Notes under the pieces: model-generated
What the model saw: only the letters and a program-made list of their open reading frames with translations
Database searches by the model: none
Told to the model about the DNA's origin: nothing
Part shown: positions 26,118-38,786 of the stretch, in pieces
Layout: every line of letters begins with the position of its first letter
How positions within the stretch are numbered: position 1 is the first letter of the stretch
Translations under genes and position numbers: made by a program
From: Hirudinaria manillensis
Lineage: Eukaryota; Annelida; Clitellata; Hirudinida; Hirudinidae
DNA: 64,000 nucleotides
Assembly (NCBI GenBank): GCA_034509925.1
Contig: CM067528.1
Coordinates: forward strand, 12,025,001-12,089,000
Reading direction: 5' to 3'

Positions 26118-27746
26118 TGACATTATAGAATGACCATTGAACCAATTGTTAGAAAAGTATGAATATCTATTTTAAAAGTCTGGTAAAGAAAATTAACGAG
26201 TAGTTTGTGAATCAATCATGAATTTGAATCATGTTTGCAAAGGGTTTGGTTATCTTCTTCGAAATTGTCTATCAAAAAAGCTGACTAGAAATTGAACTGT
26301 TGGAAAGACTTGTTCGAGAAACATTTTTGAGAAGAAATAATTCATGGTGAAATTGTTAATGCTGCATCTGGCCTTCCTTTTCATAAAAATGGGTCCATTT
26401 GTAACAACGACCTTCGTTTTGTTTTTAATTCTTTGCAGAGAACCACGTTTAGAACTGAGATGTTTTTTAATTTTCGTTTTTGCTGCCATTTTGGACCAAC
26501 TGTAGTGATGGCAGTCCAATAGTTGTTTCGTTTTCTAGATATTTGTGATAAATTATTCGACTCCATCTTTTTGCCACAAATCGTCGATTCTTTTCAAGAT
26601 TACTATTGGCTTGCGATTTCTATAATTGTTTCGAATTATTTTTCGAATTACACGCACATCATTACGTTTTGAATTTAGTTAATTTTATTAAATGTTACGA
26701 ATATATCCTCAGAAATTACACCATGTCACAGTTTTCTTGACGTCAAGATGGGGTAAATTTATTGACAGAAACTTTTGAACGTTTATAAATGGCACTTAAA
26801 CGTTGTATGAATGTCCAATTCATCGTGAGAAGCTGCTAACTGATAATTACTGATTTCAAAAAGCTTCTTAAATTTAAAGATTTTATTCTAATTAGCAATG
26901 ATTAACCAGCTAATAAAATATATATATCCTTATCTTTTTACATTTGACAATGTATCACTACTCGAATCCCTATTCCAAATAAATTTATTGTTCTGCTCCT
27001 AAATCAATCAATTAATTAATTAATTAACTAATTAAAAGCACGTATCCATAAACATTACTGCGTAATGTAGAGCAGAAGCAATCTTTTGTATTCCAAAAAT
27101 TAAGATTCTGAAAAAGAGATTTGCTGATCAAAAGCCTTTCTTTTGAAAATTTTATTTTGGCCTTGATTTGATGAGCTTCAAATGTAATGTGGTACGTGCT
27201 CTTTGACCATAGCCATTAAAAATTTCTTTTCTCTTTGCTAAACATGTGAAATTAACATGCGAATTATCAAAATTATGACAAACAAAATCCCTGACATATC
27301 GCAGGACTCCAACCTAGATGTCAAACAGAACGGCATCTATAATATCTATATTCACGTCCATTTTTATTGCAACTCCTCATGAATATGTAGTATTTTATAA
27401 AAAAAAAAAGCATGTCAAAGAAAGGCTCACAATGGCCGACAATAATTCAGCCTCCAGTAATATTAAATCCGAAAATTTATAAATTCTGAAAATATAAAAG
27501 CAAGATAAACGTTGAAATAGTTTAATCGCTTGATTAACCAGTTCTTAACCAGCTTACATTTAGCTTTTATTAAAAAAAAAACAAATTACAAGACTGTGGT
27601 ATTTTTTTTAAATATAAAAATATTGAGAGAAAAGTAAGGAATTTTTAATGGAATTTCGCATGGCGCTATTGGTTTCCATTCGGAGATTCAATTAATTTTA
27701 TTTTGTTTCCCTTTCTTTAGTGGTTTATGTTGATTGATTTCCAAAT
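26118..27746. other. Intergenic region, sif to KPTN
   Basis: This holds the probable sif 3' untranslated sequence (AATAAA at 26978-26983) and the upstream region of kaptin. AT-rich with A/T homopolymers; I see no additional gene or structured RNA. Confidence 0.6.
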
Positions 27747-30700
27747 ATGAGTAAAAGTGACTTTTGTCGGTCCTGCGATGCTTTTCAAGAGTTGCATTAT
27801 TGCGGTTTGGACTCGCAATGCACTGTTTATACTTTGACGAAGTTTTATTATGAACATGTTGGTAATACGTTGTTGGTGGCTCCTCACAATGGAAATATTA
27901 TGTGCATAGGTTTCCAGAATGTTTTGCCGCTCTCCAGGTCCATGTCTTTTTCTTACATACCAGGTGAATCAATGCTATAATAATATGAACAAACATAACT
28001 TAGTGCATTTATTATTCATTTTTGTATTTTCAGCTGACGCAGAAATAATGGCTATTGATTCCTTAAATCAAGGGCCAGAGACTCCAGTCATTGGAATTAT
28101 TTTTGTAAAAATTTCCAGGGTAAAATTTTGAATTATCAATTTTCAGAGATAACTTACTTGTATATTATTTCATTTTATCACATTTTGGAATTTATATTTG
28201 CATTCAGCAAAGAAGAGAGTCATCAGGAAAATCTCTAACCAGTTATTTCAACATCTATTCTGAATTTGGATTGAATCGTGACAGTGGCCTTGGCAGCATT
28301 CCTCGTATATATTACAGAATATTGATTTTAATAATTTGTAAAGCCTTTTCGTAATTATTCTCATAATTTTTAAAAATATTAATTAATTTAAGTAGTATGT
28401 CACAAACAAAAAAACCTTTTTTTTATCCAGAGAATTGCAATACCATAGAACTTAGTTTTCTGCCCTACCAGCTTTATCATACAGAGCAAGTGTCCATTGA
28501 TGATTTGTTTTGTTTTTTTTTGCACCAAGAACAAATAAATAATAATTAATTTGATCAAAAATCATTTTCTTTATTTTTCACTTTTTAGCATTTACAGTGA
28601 GCATTCGACAGTGCCAATTGATACTGTGTTCCTGGTATCAGGAGGAGACGATAAAATCCACTTATATATGACTGCCTCAGATGATGTTTGTGAAGATGAG
28701 AACGACGATGATGACACCAGCAACAAGTCCCACGTTGGTCTTGCAATGTTTATTTTAATTAATTATTAATTATTCTATCTTAAACTATGTATAATATAAT
28801 TATGCATTTTAATGTTTCAGTTCGTGAGTAGCATTGTTTGTGCTTGTTTCAGGAATTTTCTTCCAACTCTTACACTGAAGTCGATGTTGACAAATATTTC
28901 AGCGAATTTGCTTCGTTACCTGGAATGTAAATAAATTTCTTTTTTTTTTATTGCAATCTACCAGGATTATAGATTTATTTATTTTTTTAATAGAATTCTT
29001 CTATTTATTGCGTGCAACTCAAGTTTTTTTTACTTTGCTGATAATATTGCAAATATTGAAAGTAATGTACTATTAATGTTTAATACTCTTATTTTTACCT
29101 CAGTATTTGACATTCATTAAAAATGCATCAAATTCTGATAACCTTTATTTAACTTTGTCCTGTGCTAGATATGGCTAATTGGCCAGCATTTATTCAGTAG
29201 GGATCTTGGCTTACTTTTCTCAGACATGTGAAAATATAAATGCAGTTAATTGTGGATCCCTATATATAAGTATATATAATATATATAATGATATATAAGT
29301 ATATGTATAGAGTATGTAGTATATATATATATATATAGTTGTTATATGTATTTCATGTGAACAGTGTGACAAGCATGCAATGTCTCAACCTACCTTCAAT
29401 AGGAAAGAGATTGTCAATTGTTGGATGCAAGGATGGCAAAGTGTCTGTTTACCTGGTGGATCTATTTGCAAATGGTGACCAAACATTGTTTGCTAAAATT
29501 TAAATTGTAATTTAATTATTGGTTCTTATTTAATTATTATTTATTTATTTATTTAATTTGTTATGTCTCTATGGGGCAGATCAAGGAATCAGACCAATAG
29601 CATTTTGTATACAATCAAGAAATACACAGCTCCCAATGATCATGCATATCATATTATTTTATTAATATTGCTATAACCCTGACCATAGATAATTAAGCTT
29701 ATTATAATATGTTATATTATAAATGCTATTCCTCTACCTCTTTTCTAATATTGTTGACTGTAATGATGGAGAAATGATTTTTGGAATGACAGAGTTTATA
29801 TGAATGTTTATTCTTAGTTGGGTGTTTATTAATGATTTAGTCATTAACATTATTAATTTTGTTACTGTTATACTATATAAATATAATATAATTATAAATT
29901 ATGCTTTTAGTATTGTTTGTATTACCTTGCAGACATTCAGAAGAGTTATAGTTGCGAACAGGATAATATGATAACCTCTGTACAAATATTCACTGTACAT
30001 CCTTACAGTTAGTCTGTTCTCTTCCTAATATTTGATTGATGTTTGACTTTGTCAAGAGTATATGTTTGGATGCCATTACCAGATTATATCTGTTGTTGCT
30101 GATTTCTAAGATCTTAGTGCATATCCTTTGTTTTGATTTGATGATACCATTGTTGCTTTAATTTTGTCTGCAAATTTAAATACTAAACCTTGTTTTCGCG
30201 TGTCGCAGACGCCGAAAATCCACCAAAGATTTCGGAATTTCATGTTCTGATCACGAGCGCTTTCGAAGAGGCTTTGGTCGCGAGAGGAGTTTTTGAGTCG
30301 GGTTTCACCAGTTTGACGTACCTCAGAGGGAGTGACTCGTTCGATTGCATCACCTGCAGTCTTGTCGGGGATGTGGATTTTGACGGTGACATGGAGATTT
30401 TGCTCGGTTCTTATGGACAAGTGACTATCAATTAGCAAAATTTAATGAATCAAAGTAAAAAAATCTATTGTTAATAAATATGTCACGTTTTTATTTGCTA
30501 GAAACTTCTTTTGTATAAACTGGGCCGGCAGGAAGAACACCAAGTCGTGACCAAATGTCATCAAAATACTCAGAATGAGTTGCAGTCCAAAGTTGATGTC
30601 GAGAAGGTGCAACTAAGGGTCAGTTCTGCTGCCCAGTTACAGTCCTTGCTCAATCCATCCTCGAGCCACAATAACAGGCATCCTTATTCCACATCATCCA

Positions 30701-31277
30701 TGCCGGCTTTCATGCTGGATGATAATTCAACGTCGAAACAAAATGACGAGACAAACGTCCCGGCAATGCCAGATTTGCAGGCCATTCAAAGAATTAATTC
30801 CAACGACGACTCGGTATTTGAAGGCTCGAAATGCGGAGAAGCAGACGTCGATTGGAAAACTTTTGAATATGTTCTCTCGGCTTCCCGGGATTTCCACGAT
30901 CCGATTATGGGACTAGACCTCGTCGATCTGACTTCGGATTCTCTGAAGGAATTGGTTGTCATGACAACGAACGGAGTGCACATTTTGCAGGTAATAGTTA
31001 ATTTTTCAATGCTTTTGTGTCATTTTATTTTTAAAAATTTATTTTAATATGGAATTAAGTTTTGAAATTAAGTAACAGAGCAACTTTCACGTTGATTTTC
31101 TGTCAGAAAAGGGTCGACTTGCTGCTCGACACTTTTAAGGAGAAATTAAAATTTTCCGAAGAGAAAAAAACTCGGACAAATCTTGGCCTGACTCGTTTTA
31201 GCATCGATGCTTCCGTCGATTATGCCACGAGTGAAGATGACATTTCAGAGAAGAGTTTCATTTCGAGATATGAGTAG
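27747..31277 (+). CDS. KPTN: Kaptin homologue, 11 exons
   Basis: Kaptin was first described as an actin-binding protein and is a subunit of KICSTOR, which anchors GATOR1 at lysosomes to restrain mTORC1. Exons: 27747-27963, 28034-28119, 28208-28304, 28431-28491, 28598-28733, 28853-28926, 29365-29474, 29933-30007, 30209-30420, 30502-30990, 31107-31277; these sum to 576 codons including stop. Diagnostic matches: SFSYIPADAEIMAID, VIGIIFVK, FNIYSEFGLN, VPIDTVFLVSGGDDKIHLY, GSDSFDCITCSLVGDVDFDG followed by EILLGSYGQKLLLYKLGR, and DLTSDSLKELVVMTTNGVHI. The FG-GAP-like DVDFDGD segment is typical of its beta-propeller. The model is longer than human kaptin (436 residues), mainly from a polar, Ser/Asn-rich insertion in exon 10. 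The exon 4 donor is ambiguous: the strongest-looking GT (after 28489) breaks the frame, whereas GT after 28491 preserves it; exon 5 may instead start at 28589. Possible poly(A) signal at 31604. Confidence 0.92.
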
Positions 31278-32761
31278 ATATAAAGCCATAATGGAATAAT
31301 GCACTGAAAGCCATTTTGAATGCCAAAATATACATAAAAAGCTGGGAAGTGTTGGCATAGTCCAGCTGGATTTGAAAGTTTAAACTGTTAACTGCTCTCA
31401 TGTGTTGGCTATCTTGAATTTATTTGTTATTTACTTATAAATATTTTTTTTAAATATTAAAATTGCGAGTGTCCAACTGATGTTCGAGTCTGCATAAAAA
31501 CGTACACAATGTTGTATGTGAAAGATGAGTTGGAAAAAAATTCCAAGAAGTTCCAGTTCTGCTGATCCTGCTGCAAATAACGTTGGAATCATTTTAAACT
31601 TTAAATAAAAATAATACTTTTAATTCAATTAAATATTTAATTCAGTCAAAACTTAAAGCTTCCAAATGTATGACCCTCATCTAACAAAGTGACAACAACT
31701 ACCTCAGAGTTTTCCCGTCTCTGGTTAATTCCATCTGGTAATTTTACGCTTCTGTGCTGATGTCTGACCCTAAAGCACTTTCTGTTTCTACTATGCTGTC
31801 TGGGTTATTCCCTAAGGTTAACTTTCACATCAGGCCTATTATAATTGATGAATAATTGTGAAATTAATAGGAGAGGATAGAGGTAGAATACGTGCTAGTA
31901 CCTGTAGCTAGTAGCTCATATCTTAGCAAAGGAGCCATTTTGATATCGCGATGGTCTAGAATGCATTTGAGAACCGTGCTCTATTGCTGTTGTAGGGCAA
32001 TATAAAAAGAACTTCATACCAAAATAAAATTGTATTACTAGTATTGGTGCATTAATACTGCCATTTTTTCAACATACCCTTAATTTATTGAATTATTATA
32101 ATGAGGTGGAAATGATAATTATAATTAAATTGAAACTGAAACAAATCTGACTAGGGAAGGTGTGTTAACATCATACGCTAAGAGGTTTTGTTTTTTCGTT
32201 AATCATCAACAAACTTGTCAACCAGAACAACAAATTTACATTACTTTTGAACGATAACAATTCTAATACTGAAAATATTAAATTAACGATATTACAGACA
32301 TTAAATTATTGACATTATTAACATTCACTAAATAAACATGAATTCAAACACAAATTTTCGAACTTTGCCACACAGGGAAGCAGATTTTCAAATTGAGTAT
32401 TTGCTCACACGTGTACCCGTCTCTTTCCTCGAAATTGTGTTTTATACCTCGCCATTGGCTCCGAATGAATCATACTGCTTCAATTTGATTACAAACAGAT
32501 TGCTTTTCAAAAATTTACAACTGATTTTTAATTTAAGACCTGAACTTTCTAATTAGAAACGATGAGTTCAACCGTGTAGAATCACTACAATCACTTTATG
32601 TGAATGATCTTATGAATGATGCTATCATCATCACCATAAAAAAATAGAAAGACGAAAATGAGGAGGAAAGACAATTATTTAAACCTTTAAGGCTTTAAGT
32701 GTTATTTGATAATTATTACTTTTAAATCATTTTCTATTATTGGAATATTTGACTACATACC

Positions 32762-32796
<35 letters not shown>

Positions 32797-33053
32797 TTAG
32801 CACATAAGATGAGAAATCAATACTAGAAGATTTATAGATGGAAATGATTTATACGAGCCGACCAAGTTAATACCCCCTGTTGTGGTGGGAGCCAATGAAG
32901 CTGGAACCGATGACGATGATTATGATGATGATCATCATTATACGATGTAATGATTACATGGTGAGGTCATCAGGTGATGACGTTACATGACTGCGGTTTC
33001 TATGACGACGACGGTGACGTGCGGTGGTTACCACTGCTGTCTTGTTGAAACTT
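31278..33053. other. Convergent intergenic region between KPTN and the GPCR-like gene
   Basis: Contains the probable 3' ends of two convergent genes, an ATT microsatellite at about 32764-32797, and a GAT-rich stretch near 32908-32940. AATAAA at 31604 fits the KPTN 3' end. A 72-codon frame at 32338-32556 has no recognisable family. No other gene is seen. Confidence 0.6.
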
Positions 33054-36000
33054 TCAAATGAATAACTGAACTTCACTTCTACATTTCGTGCTGCCATGTT
33101 TGTTCCCATAGAAACCGAGTCTCGAGAAAACCGTAAGAAATCTGTCGTCATGACAACAAAGTAATGGAAAGAAAAGTAGGTGAAAGATGAAGTAGAAGAA
33201 TTCGCAGAACAAACGCAACAGGGATTCGTCAAACCATCTGACTCCGGAATCCATCACTTTATGGCTGACTTCCCCTGTGATCGATTTATGATCTTTGTTA
33301 CCTAGGCGATATTTAGGGATTTTGCCGTCGGACGTTTGGCTGAGAGCCCTTTCAAGGTTAGCGTTGAGAAATGCTTCCTCCCAGATCTTAGGGGACGGCC
33401 CTTCAGTTTCTTTGTTGTCTGAAAACCGATTCCGATTTCCAGCTGACGTAGAAATCTCAACGGATCCACGTGAAATGGAATTTTGAACTTCGTGAAATTT
33501 GTTTTCCTCATCGCCAGGGGGAGGCTGTTCATTATTTCGCTCATAATTAAAACCTTCTCTTTCCGTCTCCGGAGAGCTTGACGTGTACCGCGTTTCGCTC
33601 TCCTCGACGTCCGTGAAATAAAAGTTGTTGTTGTTGATGTTGTTGTTGTTTGCCGTCGTACGATTGACAAGCGATTCGACTGCGTCTGGTATTTGTAGAC
33701 GTTCGTAGTTACCTCGGAGCGGCTGCTGATGATGACGATGATTATGATGATGATGATGATGATAATGTCGGCTGTGAAAGAGATGGAATACGTTGAGCGG
33801 TAACGAGAGAGCCATGTGACTGAGCGACAATGCGACGATTAGCTGGAGAAGTCTCCTGGTACGTCGGCGTATTATTTCATGTCGCTTCCTGCTATTCGCC
33901 GGATTCCGTACCTGCATCCTGCCAGCAGACGACCGGAAGGATGACAGGCTGGAAATTCTGGAACTAATCAACCGATTGGAGCCGAAGGAGACGTTTGTCC
34001 CCGATGCTGGGGGTGGATGGTCCATGGGAATGAAGTGCGAATCCATGCACGGTATGCAGGTTCCGTGCGCTCGCGTGAAGTTGTCGGATCGAAAGGAAAC
34101 GATCCTATTGTCGTTGTTGATGATGGTGTTGCTGTTGTTGTTGTTGATGACGATGTTGCTGTTGTGGTTGTTGTTGTTGTTGTTGATGTTTTCGCTGTCG
34201 TTGTTTTGGCGCGACGTGAGGAAGCTGGTTTCATCAAAAAAGCGTTGCTTTTGTTGTCGACAGTGATCTTTATAAGGATGACGATGATGATGATGATGTC
34301 TGTGATCTTGATAATGATCGTTGGAATGTTTGTCCCTTTTAAAATAACTTCCACGCTGATGTAGACTACCATGTTGATCTTTTACCCTCATGGGATTAAC
34401 TTTCACTCTATCTGTCCTTCCATCGCCATCCCCGTCATCGTCATCATCATCATCGTCGTCGTCGTCGTCGTCATCGTCATCATGATCACAATCCCTAAGA
34501 TATTGAATTTCGCGGTGGTCACACGACCTGTTACAAAATTCGTGGCAAAGATCTTCGTCATCATTTGCTTCTTCCGTGTGGCCGTCATCATCATCATCGT
34601 CATCGTCGTCGTCGTCATCATTATAATCATCATCAGAACAACATGACCTTTTCTGACCCCACCTTTGACATCTGCTACAACAGCCGCCGCCAGTGACTTC
34701 AAAACCTGAGCCGCAATCCTCGTCGACGTCGTCGTCGTCATCGTCATCATCATCATTGCCGCTTCCATCACAATCGTCCTCATCGTCGTCGTCATCGTCA
34801 TCATCACAACCATTTCCGTAGACGTATCTATCACTCTTGTAATTAGGAATATAATTGAGTCCATGTTCGGATGCACAATCACCTTCTACTTCATCGTCGT
34901 AGTCGTCATCCTCTCCGTCATAATTCAATCCCACATTGCAACAGCCACGACGGTTATGATGATAGTGATGTTGCCGGTGATGCTCGTGATGATTGTGATG
35001 ATGATGATGATGATTGTGATGGTGGTGGTGATGATTATGATGATGTCGAAGATCGTTTCGATGCTGATGATGATGATTCTCGCAACACGTAGTGTGGCAG
35101 TTGGAAGCATCCCTCTTTCTGGACGTCGATTCCTCAGAGGTGTCTCCATAGGATGCGTTCGCGGATCGTCCGTTGTTCCATCGGTTGCCTCCACCTTTCA
35201 ATATTCCAGGCAACAGATTTCCGGCGTTCAAGATCAATCCATCCTCTCTTACCGGATTCTCTTTTCCTCTCTGGATATGGAAATCATTTCTCCTGTCACT
35301 AGGATCGTCATCGTCGTCGTCGTCGTCCTCTGCTCTTGCACGGCCCGTTTTGTCTGCTTTCGATTTGCGGTTGCCTTCAAATGAGAGATTTCCATCGAGA
35401 AGTTTCTTCTTAGAAAAGTTTTTGCTGTTTCCAAAGGAAGCAAAAATCTGCTCATCTGTCTTTAGGGTGTCCAAACCAATTTCATCTGAGCTTTTCGATT
35501 GGATTTTTGGAATCTTGAGGAACGACATCTTGACGAGGGAAGCAATCATGATGACGTGTGGCAGGAAAGTTGTCAAAATGTTGATGTACCAGAAGTAAAC
35601 GAAAGAGAATTCCCAGCTCTCGATTATGTCCGTGTTTGATTTCAATAAAAACGAGTCGTAATTTTTCCACGAGTCGTTGCTCCGAGAGACTCGCTGCCCA
35701 TCGACGTCTGCCGCACGAGAAGCTGCAACGACGGTCGCCGTCGACTTTGCGAAATGCTGGGCAGACGTTGTCAGCTTCTCCTCTCGTTCTTGATCCTCCA
35801 AGTTCCCGCAAGATTCGCTCTCCTCGGAACAGGCGACAACTTCGTATACGAAGAAATCAGGCAAAGTGCTGACGAAGCAAACGAGGCAAACGACCAAGCA
35901 GATCAAACAAGTCTCCATCAGCAAGGATTTCTTCTCCTTTTTTCCGCTCTTCTTTCCATCAAATCCCGGCCGAGATTTCCCTTTGCAGAAGCCTTTCCTA

Positions 36001-36734
36001 AATTTGATTTTTTGCGGCTCGTCATTGGTGTCGTGACCCGAAGCATTACGATCATCGGCGCGAACATTTTCTCCCTCGGCTGGAACCATTCCTCCGCCAA
36101 TGGATCTCCGGTCACGCTTCTGCCAAATTTCCTGATCTCCTTCTGATTCGCTGTCCAATGTCTCGACGCCCCTAACGACCCTCGCGGGGTTTTGCTTGAT
36201 GATGGAGGCATCAAATAGTTGATTGATTAAATGGGGACTTGATGTTCCGGTCGAAGACTTTAGTGTCCGAGCGTTCTTCTTGTCGCACTCTTTGGAGGTC
36301 ATCAAGGTCGTCGAAACGAGGTCGCAGCTGACAAAATTCCCTTAGTTGAAGTGAAACGGACAAATGGGTGAATTTTCAAATCAAAATTAGAGATTAAATT
36401 TAGAGATTAAATTTAAAAAAAAAAAAAAAGTCCTTCCTGTTAAGCTATAAAATGTTTACAAATTAGTTAATATAATTAGAATAATAATAAATTATTTAAT
36501 ATAATTATAATCATAAATTATTTAATATAATTATAATAATAAATTATTTAATATAATTATAATAATAAATCATGTAATATAATTATAATCATAAATTTAA
36601 TATAATTATAATCATAAATTGTTAATATAATTATAATCACAAATTATTTAATATAATTATAATTATAAATCATTTAATATAATTATAATCATAAATTATT
36701 TAATATAATTATAATCATAAATTATTTAATTATA

Positions 36735-36769
<35 letters not shown>

Positions 36770-38786
36770 CAACCACCTCTCTGACACTTGCGATCGTAGA
36801 AACTGCAAGGACTCATCTTTGCTTCATCCTCACTCGGTTGACATGGAAACGGTTCTAAACAAAAACAAAAACAAAAAACAAAAACAACTCCATTGTGAGC
36901 CATTCGTCATAGACAGAAAAAGATCATTTCATTAGCGACTCACGCTTTGCTTCCTTCATCCATTTGTCACTCAGTCCGTGATGACGTTCTCCAGGAGCAC
37001 TCTGATTGATTGATTCTCCGACGACGACGAAGGTGTTTGATTGATTGAACGGATCAACCGCAGAAGAAGAAGACGAGTACGACTGAATGTTTTCAGAGCT
37101 CAACGAACGCCGAGCTGTTCGTTTGAACCGGAAGCCATGATGAGAAAATGATTTCGTTCCGCCTGCATTCCCGGCCTGGGTCAAATTAGAGGTCAGAGCG
37201 CCATCTGCCGGGTCAGAGACTCGAAGGTCAACCAAGTGTCCGATAGCGTTTTTTTGGCAGCTTCGACCGTCTGTTACAAAATGGCTTTTTCTTCTCGGAA
37301 TCTGAGAACCTCCGGAATTCTTTTCAACGATCGCTTTCGCTCCATCAACGCTCAGCGATTTCTCGAGCGTGGCAATCACCAGCAACCAAAGAATTGAATA
37401 GCGAGACCACTGCTTAATGCCCCAAAGATATGGATACAGCTGAAGCCAACATGACGGCACTCGGAAGATGACGTCATCCATCGAAATCAACATGGCCGCA
37501 CTGGAAATCAGGACCATGCCGAAGGCTGTGAACCAAATGAAATACACGTCCAGGAAAAAGCTCGACAGGTGGCAGACGGACGACGAAGAAGACGATGACA
37601 GAGATGTTGCTGCTGTTGTCGTCGTTGTTTGTTGTGACGGTGCTGATGACGATGGTCCAGACTTCCATTGCCCAGAACAAACCCCGTGACCCGCATGATG
37701 TTCCCTGTTGTGACGACTTTGTTGCCTGGAAATAAACGGAACACGATGGATTCTAGGCGGCGGAGGAGGAGGAAGACGACGAAGATGACAAAGAGATGGA
37801 TGAACGTTATCTCCACCATCTCTACTTTTATTCCTAACGAGGGCAGCTTCTGTTTCCTGTTGATTTCCTGCTGGAAAACGATTCTCTTTCTTAAAACCAC
37901 TCGACGTCACCCGACTTCTGCAGCTGTCGACGCTACTGCGATGACGACTGCAGAAGTCAGAAGGTCGCTCGCTCGACAAAAGTCTCTCGTTTGCGAATAA
38001 ACTTCTATAATTCTTCCTCTTGCCAATCGAAAATCCGCGTTTCCTTCTCCGGGAACATTTGATTGCCATGGTGACGAGCGTCAACAGCTGACATAGAAAC
38101 GCCACTCCGAGAACGACCAGCATGACGACTGCAAGGGCGGCAGCCGCTGTCGTCGATGAAGTTCTCGGCGCCAGGTTTAAGACGTCGTCGATTGGCGCCA
38201 ACTGATCGCGAGCGCTGAAATCTATCAGAGGCACTTTGCTGGAACTCGTGAACGAAGAGCTGAGGACGTGGAGATCCACGTTGTTGTTGTTGTTGCTGCT
38301 GGCGCTGTTGTTGCTGTCGCTGGAAATTGTTTCGTTGTAGTTGTTGTTGTTAGATGTTGAATGTTCGACGGTTGAGTTAGCCAGAGTTTCTCGAAACTGC
38401 TCGCTTTCGAAATTGTCACCAGAATCCCTCTCCTCTGTGACGTCAGACAGACCACCGGAATGCCCCTCTCCGATTGTTAGAAATGTTCCAAGCAACTTAC
38501 CTTCCTCTGCCACCGAGAATGTGGTTGCATTACCGGTTTCGATTCTGTAGCTGGATGAAACCAAAACGGTTGACGCGGCCGTTGTTGTTGTTGTTCTTGT
38601 TGAACTGGTGGTAGAAGCGGCGCTTGTCGCCGTGGTTGCTGTGGTCATGGCAGCCGAGAGTCTCCTGATCATTTCCAGGTCGGGTTCGTGCGGCGTTGGG
38701 ACGGAGAAGGAGGAATCTGGATATTTGACCGGCATCCTCGAAGCTGAAATGGAAATCGGAAAAATTGCTTCCATTCTTTTACTCAT
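33054..38786 (-). CDS. Predicted heptahelical GPCR-like protein with giant low-complexity loops, 2 exons
   Basis: Exon 1 is 38786-36944 and exon 2 is 36340-33054 (minus strand). They join in phase across a 603-bp repeat-filled intron to give about 1709 residues. Seven hydrophobic segments in class-A-like order: TM1 VVMLVVLGVAFLCQLL (about 213-243), TM2 FFLDVYFIWFTAFGMVLI (about 408-432), TM3 from CWLQLYPYLWGIKQWSRYSI (about 445-480), TM4 CLICLVVCLVCFVSTLPDFF (about 755-780), TM5 FVYFWYINILTTFLPHVIMI (about 858-885), TM6 RRLLQLIVALSLSHMALSLP (about 1440-1470), TM7 LLRLFCEFFYFIFHLLFFPL (about 1650-1680). The LSLPLNVFHLF after TM6 and the FCEFFYFIFH of TM7 resemble peptide GPCRs. The DRY position reads EKS and NPxxY is not recognisable. 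The N-terminal roughly 210 residues are Ser/Thr/Asn-rich with NxS/T sites, fitting a glycosylated ectodomain. Loops are hugely enlarged, especially ICL3 (about 555 residues of Asp and His runs). The gene is surely coding; family and ligand are unknown to me. Confidence 0.8.
33725..35345 (-). repeat. Asp/His-codon-rich tract encoding the ICL3-like region of the GPCR-like protein
   Basis: This part of exon 2 is a mosaic of GAC/GAT and CAC/CAT codon runs. There are several Asp runs of 8-16 residues, a His cluster (about 34950-35080) and an Asn-rich block (about 34100-34200), interspersed with Cys-rich stretches such as GGCCSRCQRWG. Mixed synonymous codons within the Asp runs argue for selection on protein sequence rather than pure DNA slippage. 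The opposite strand is open only because these codons read as Met/Val/Ile/Leu there. Confidence 0.85.
36341..36943 (-). other. Intron of the GPCR-like gene with AT minisatellite
   Basis: Donor AAGC|GTGAGT ends exon 1 at 36944 and acceptor CTAAG precedes exon 2 at 36340 (minus strand). The intron contains about ten degenerate copies of a unit of roughly 24-27 bases, TAATATAATTATAATCATAA plus ATTATT, from about 36470 to 36738. An ATT run follows at 36736-36768. Nothing else is seen. Confidence 0.75.
36470..36738. repeat. AT-rich minisatellite, about 10 copies of a ~26-bp unit
   Basis: Tandem copies of a unit resembling TTTAATATAATTATAATCAT with AAATTA between copies; copies differ by small substitutions (for example ATCAT versus AATAA) and length changes. 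It lies wholly inside the GPCR-like gene's intron. Confidence 0.85.

Noticed and set aside
33968..35384. Plus-strand frames rich in Val/Ile/Leu/Met opposite the GPCR-like exon, which resemble membrane proteins
   Set aside because: They are antisense reads of Asp/His codon runs (GAC/GAT and CAC/CAT); the minus frame is long, ordered and phase-joined.
36470..36738. Regularly repeated 24-27-bp units, considered as a CRISPR array
   Set aside because: Direct tandem AT-rich copies without distinct spacers, inside a eukaryotic intron.
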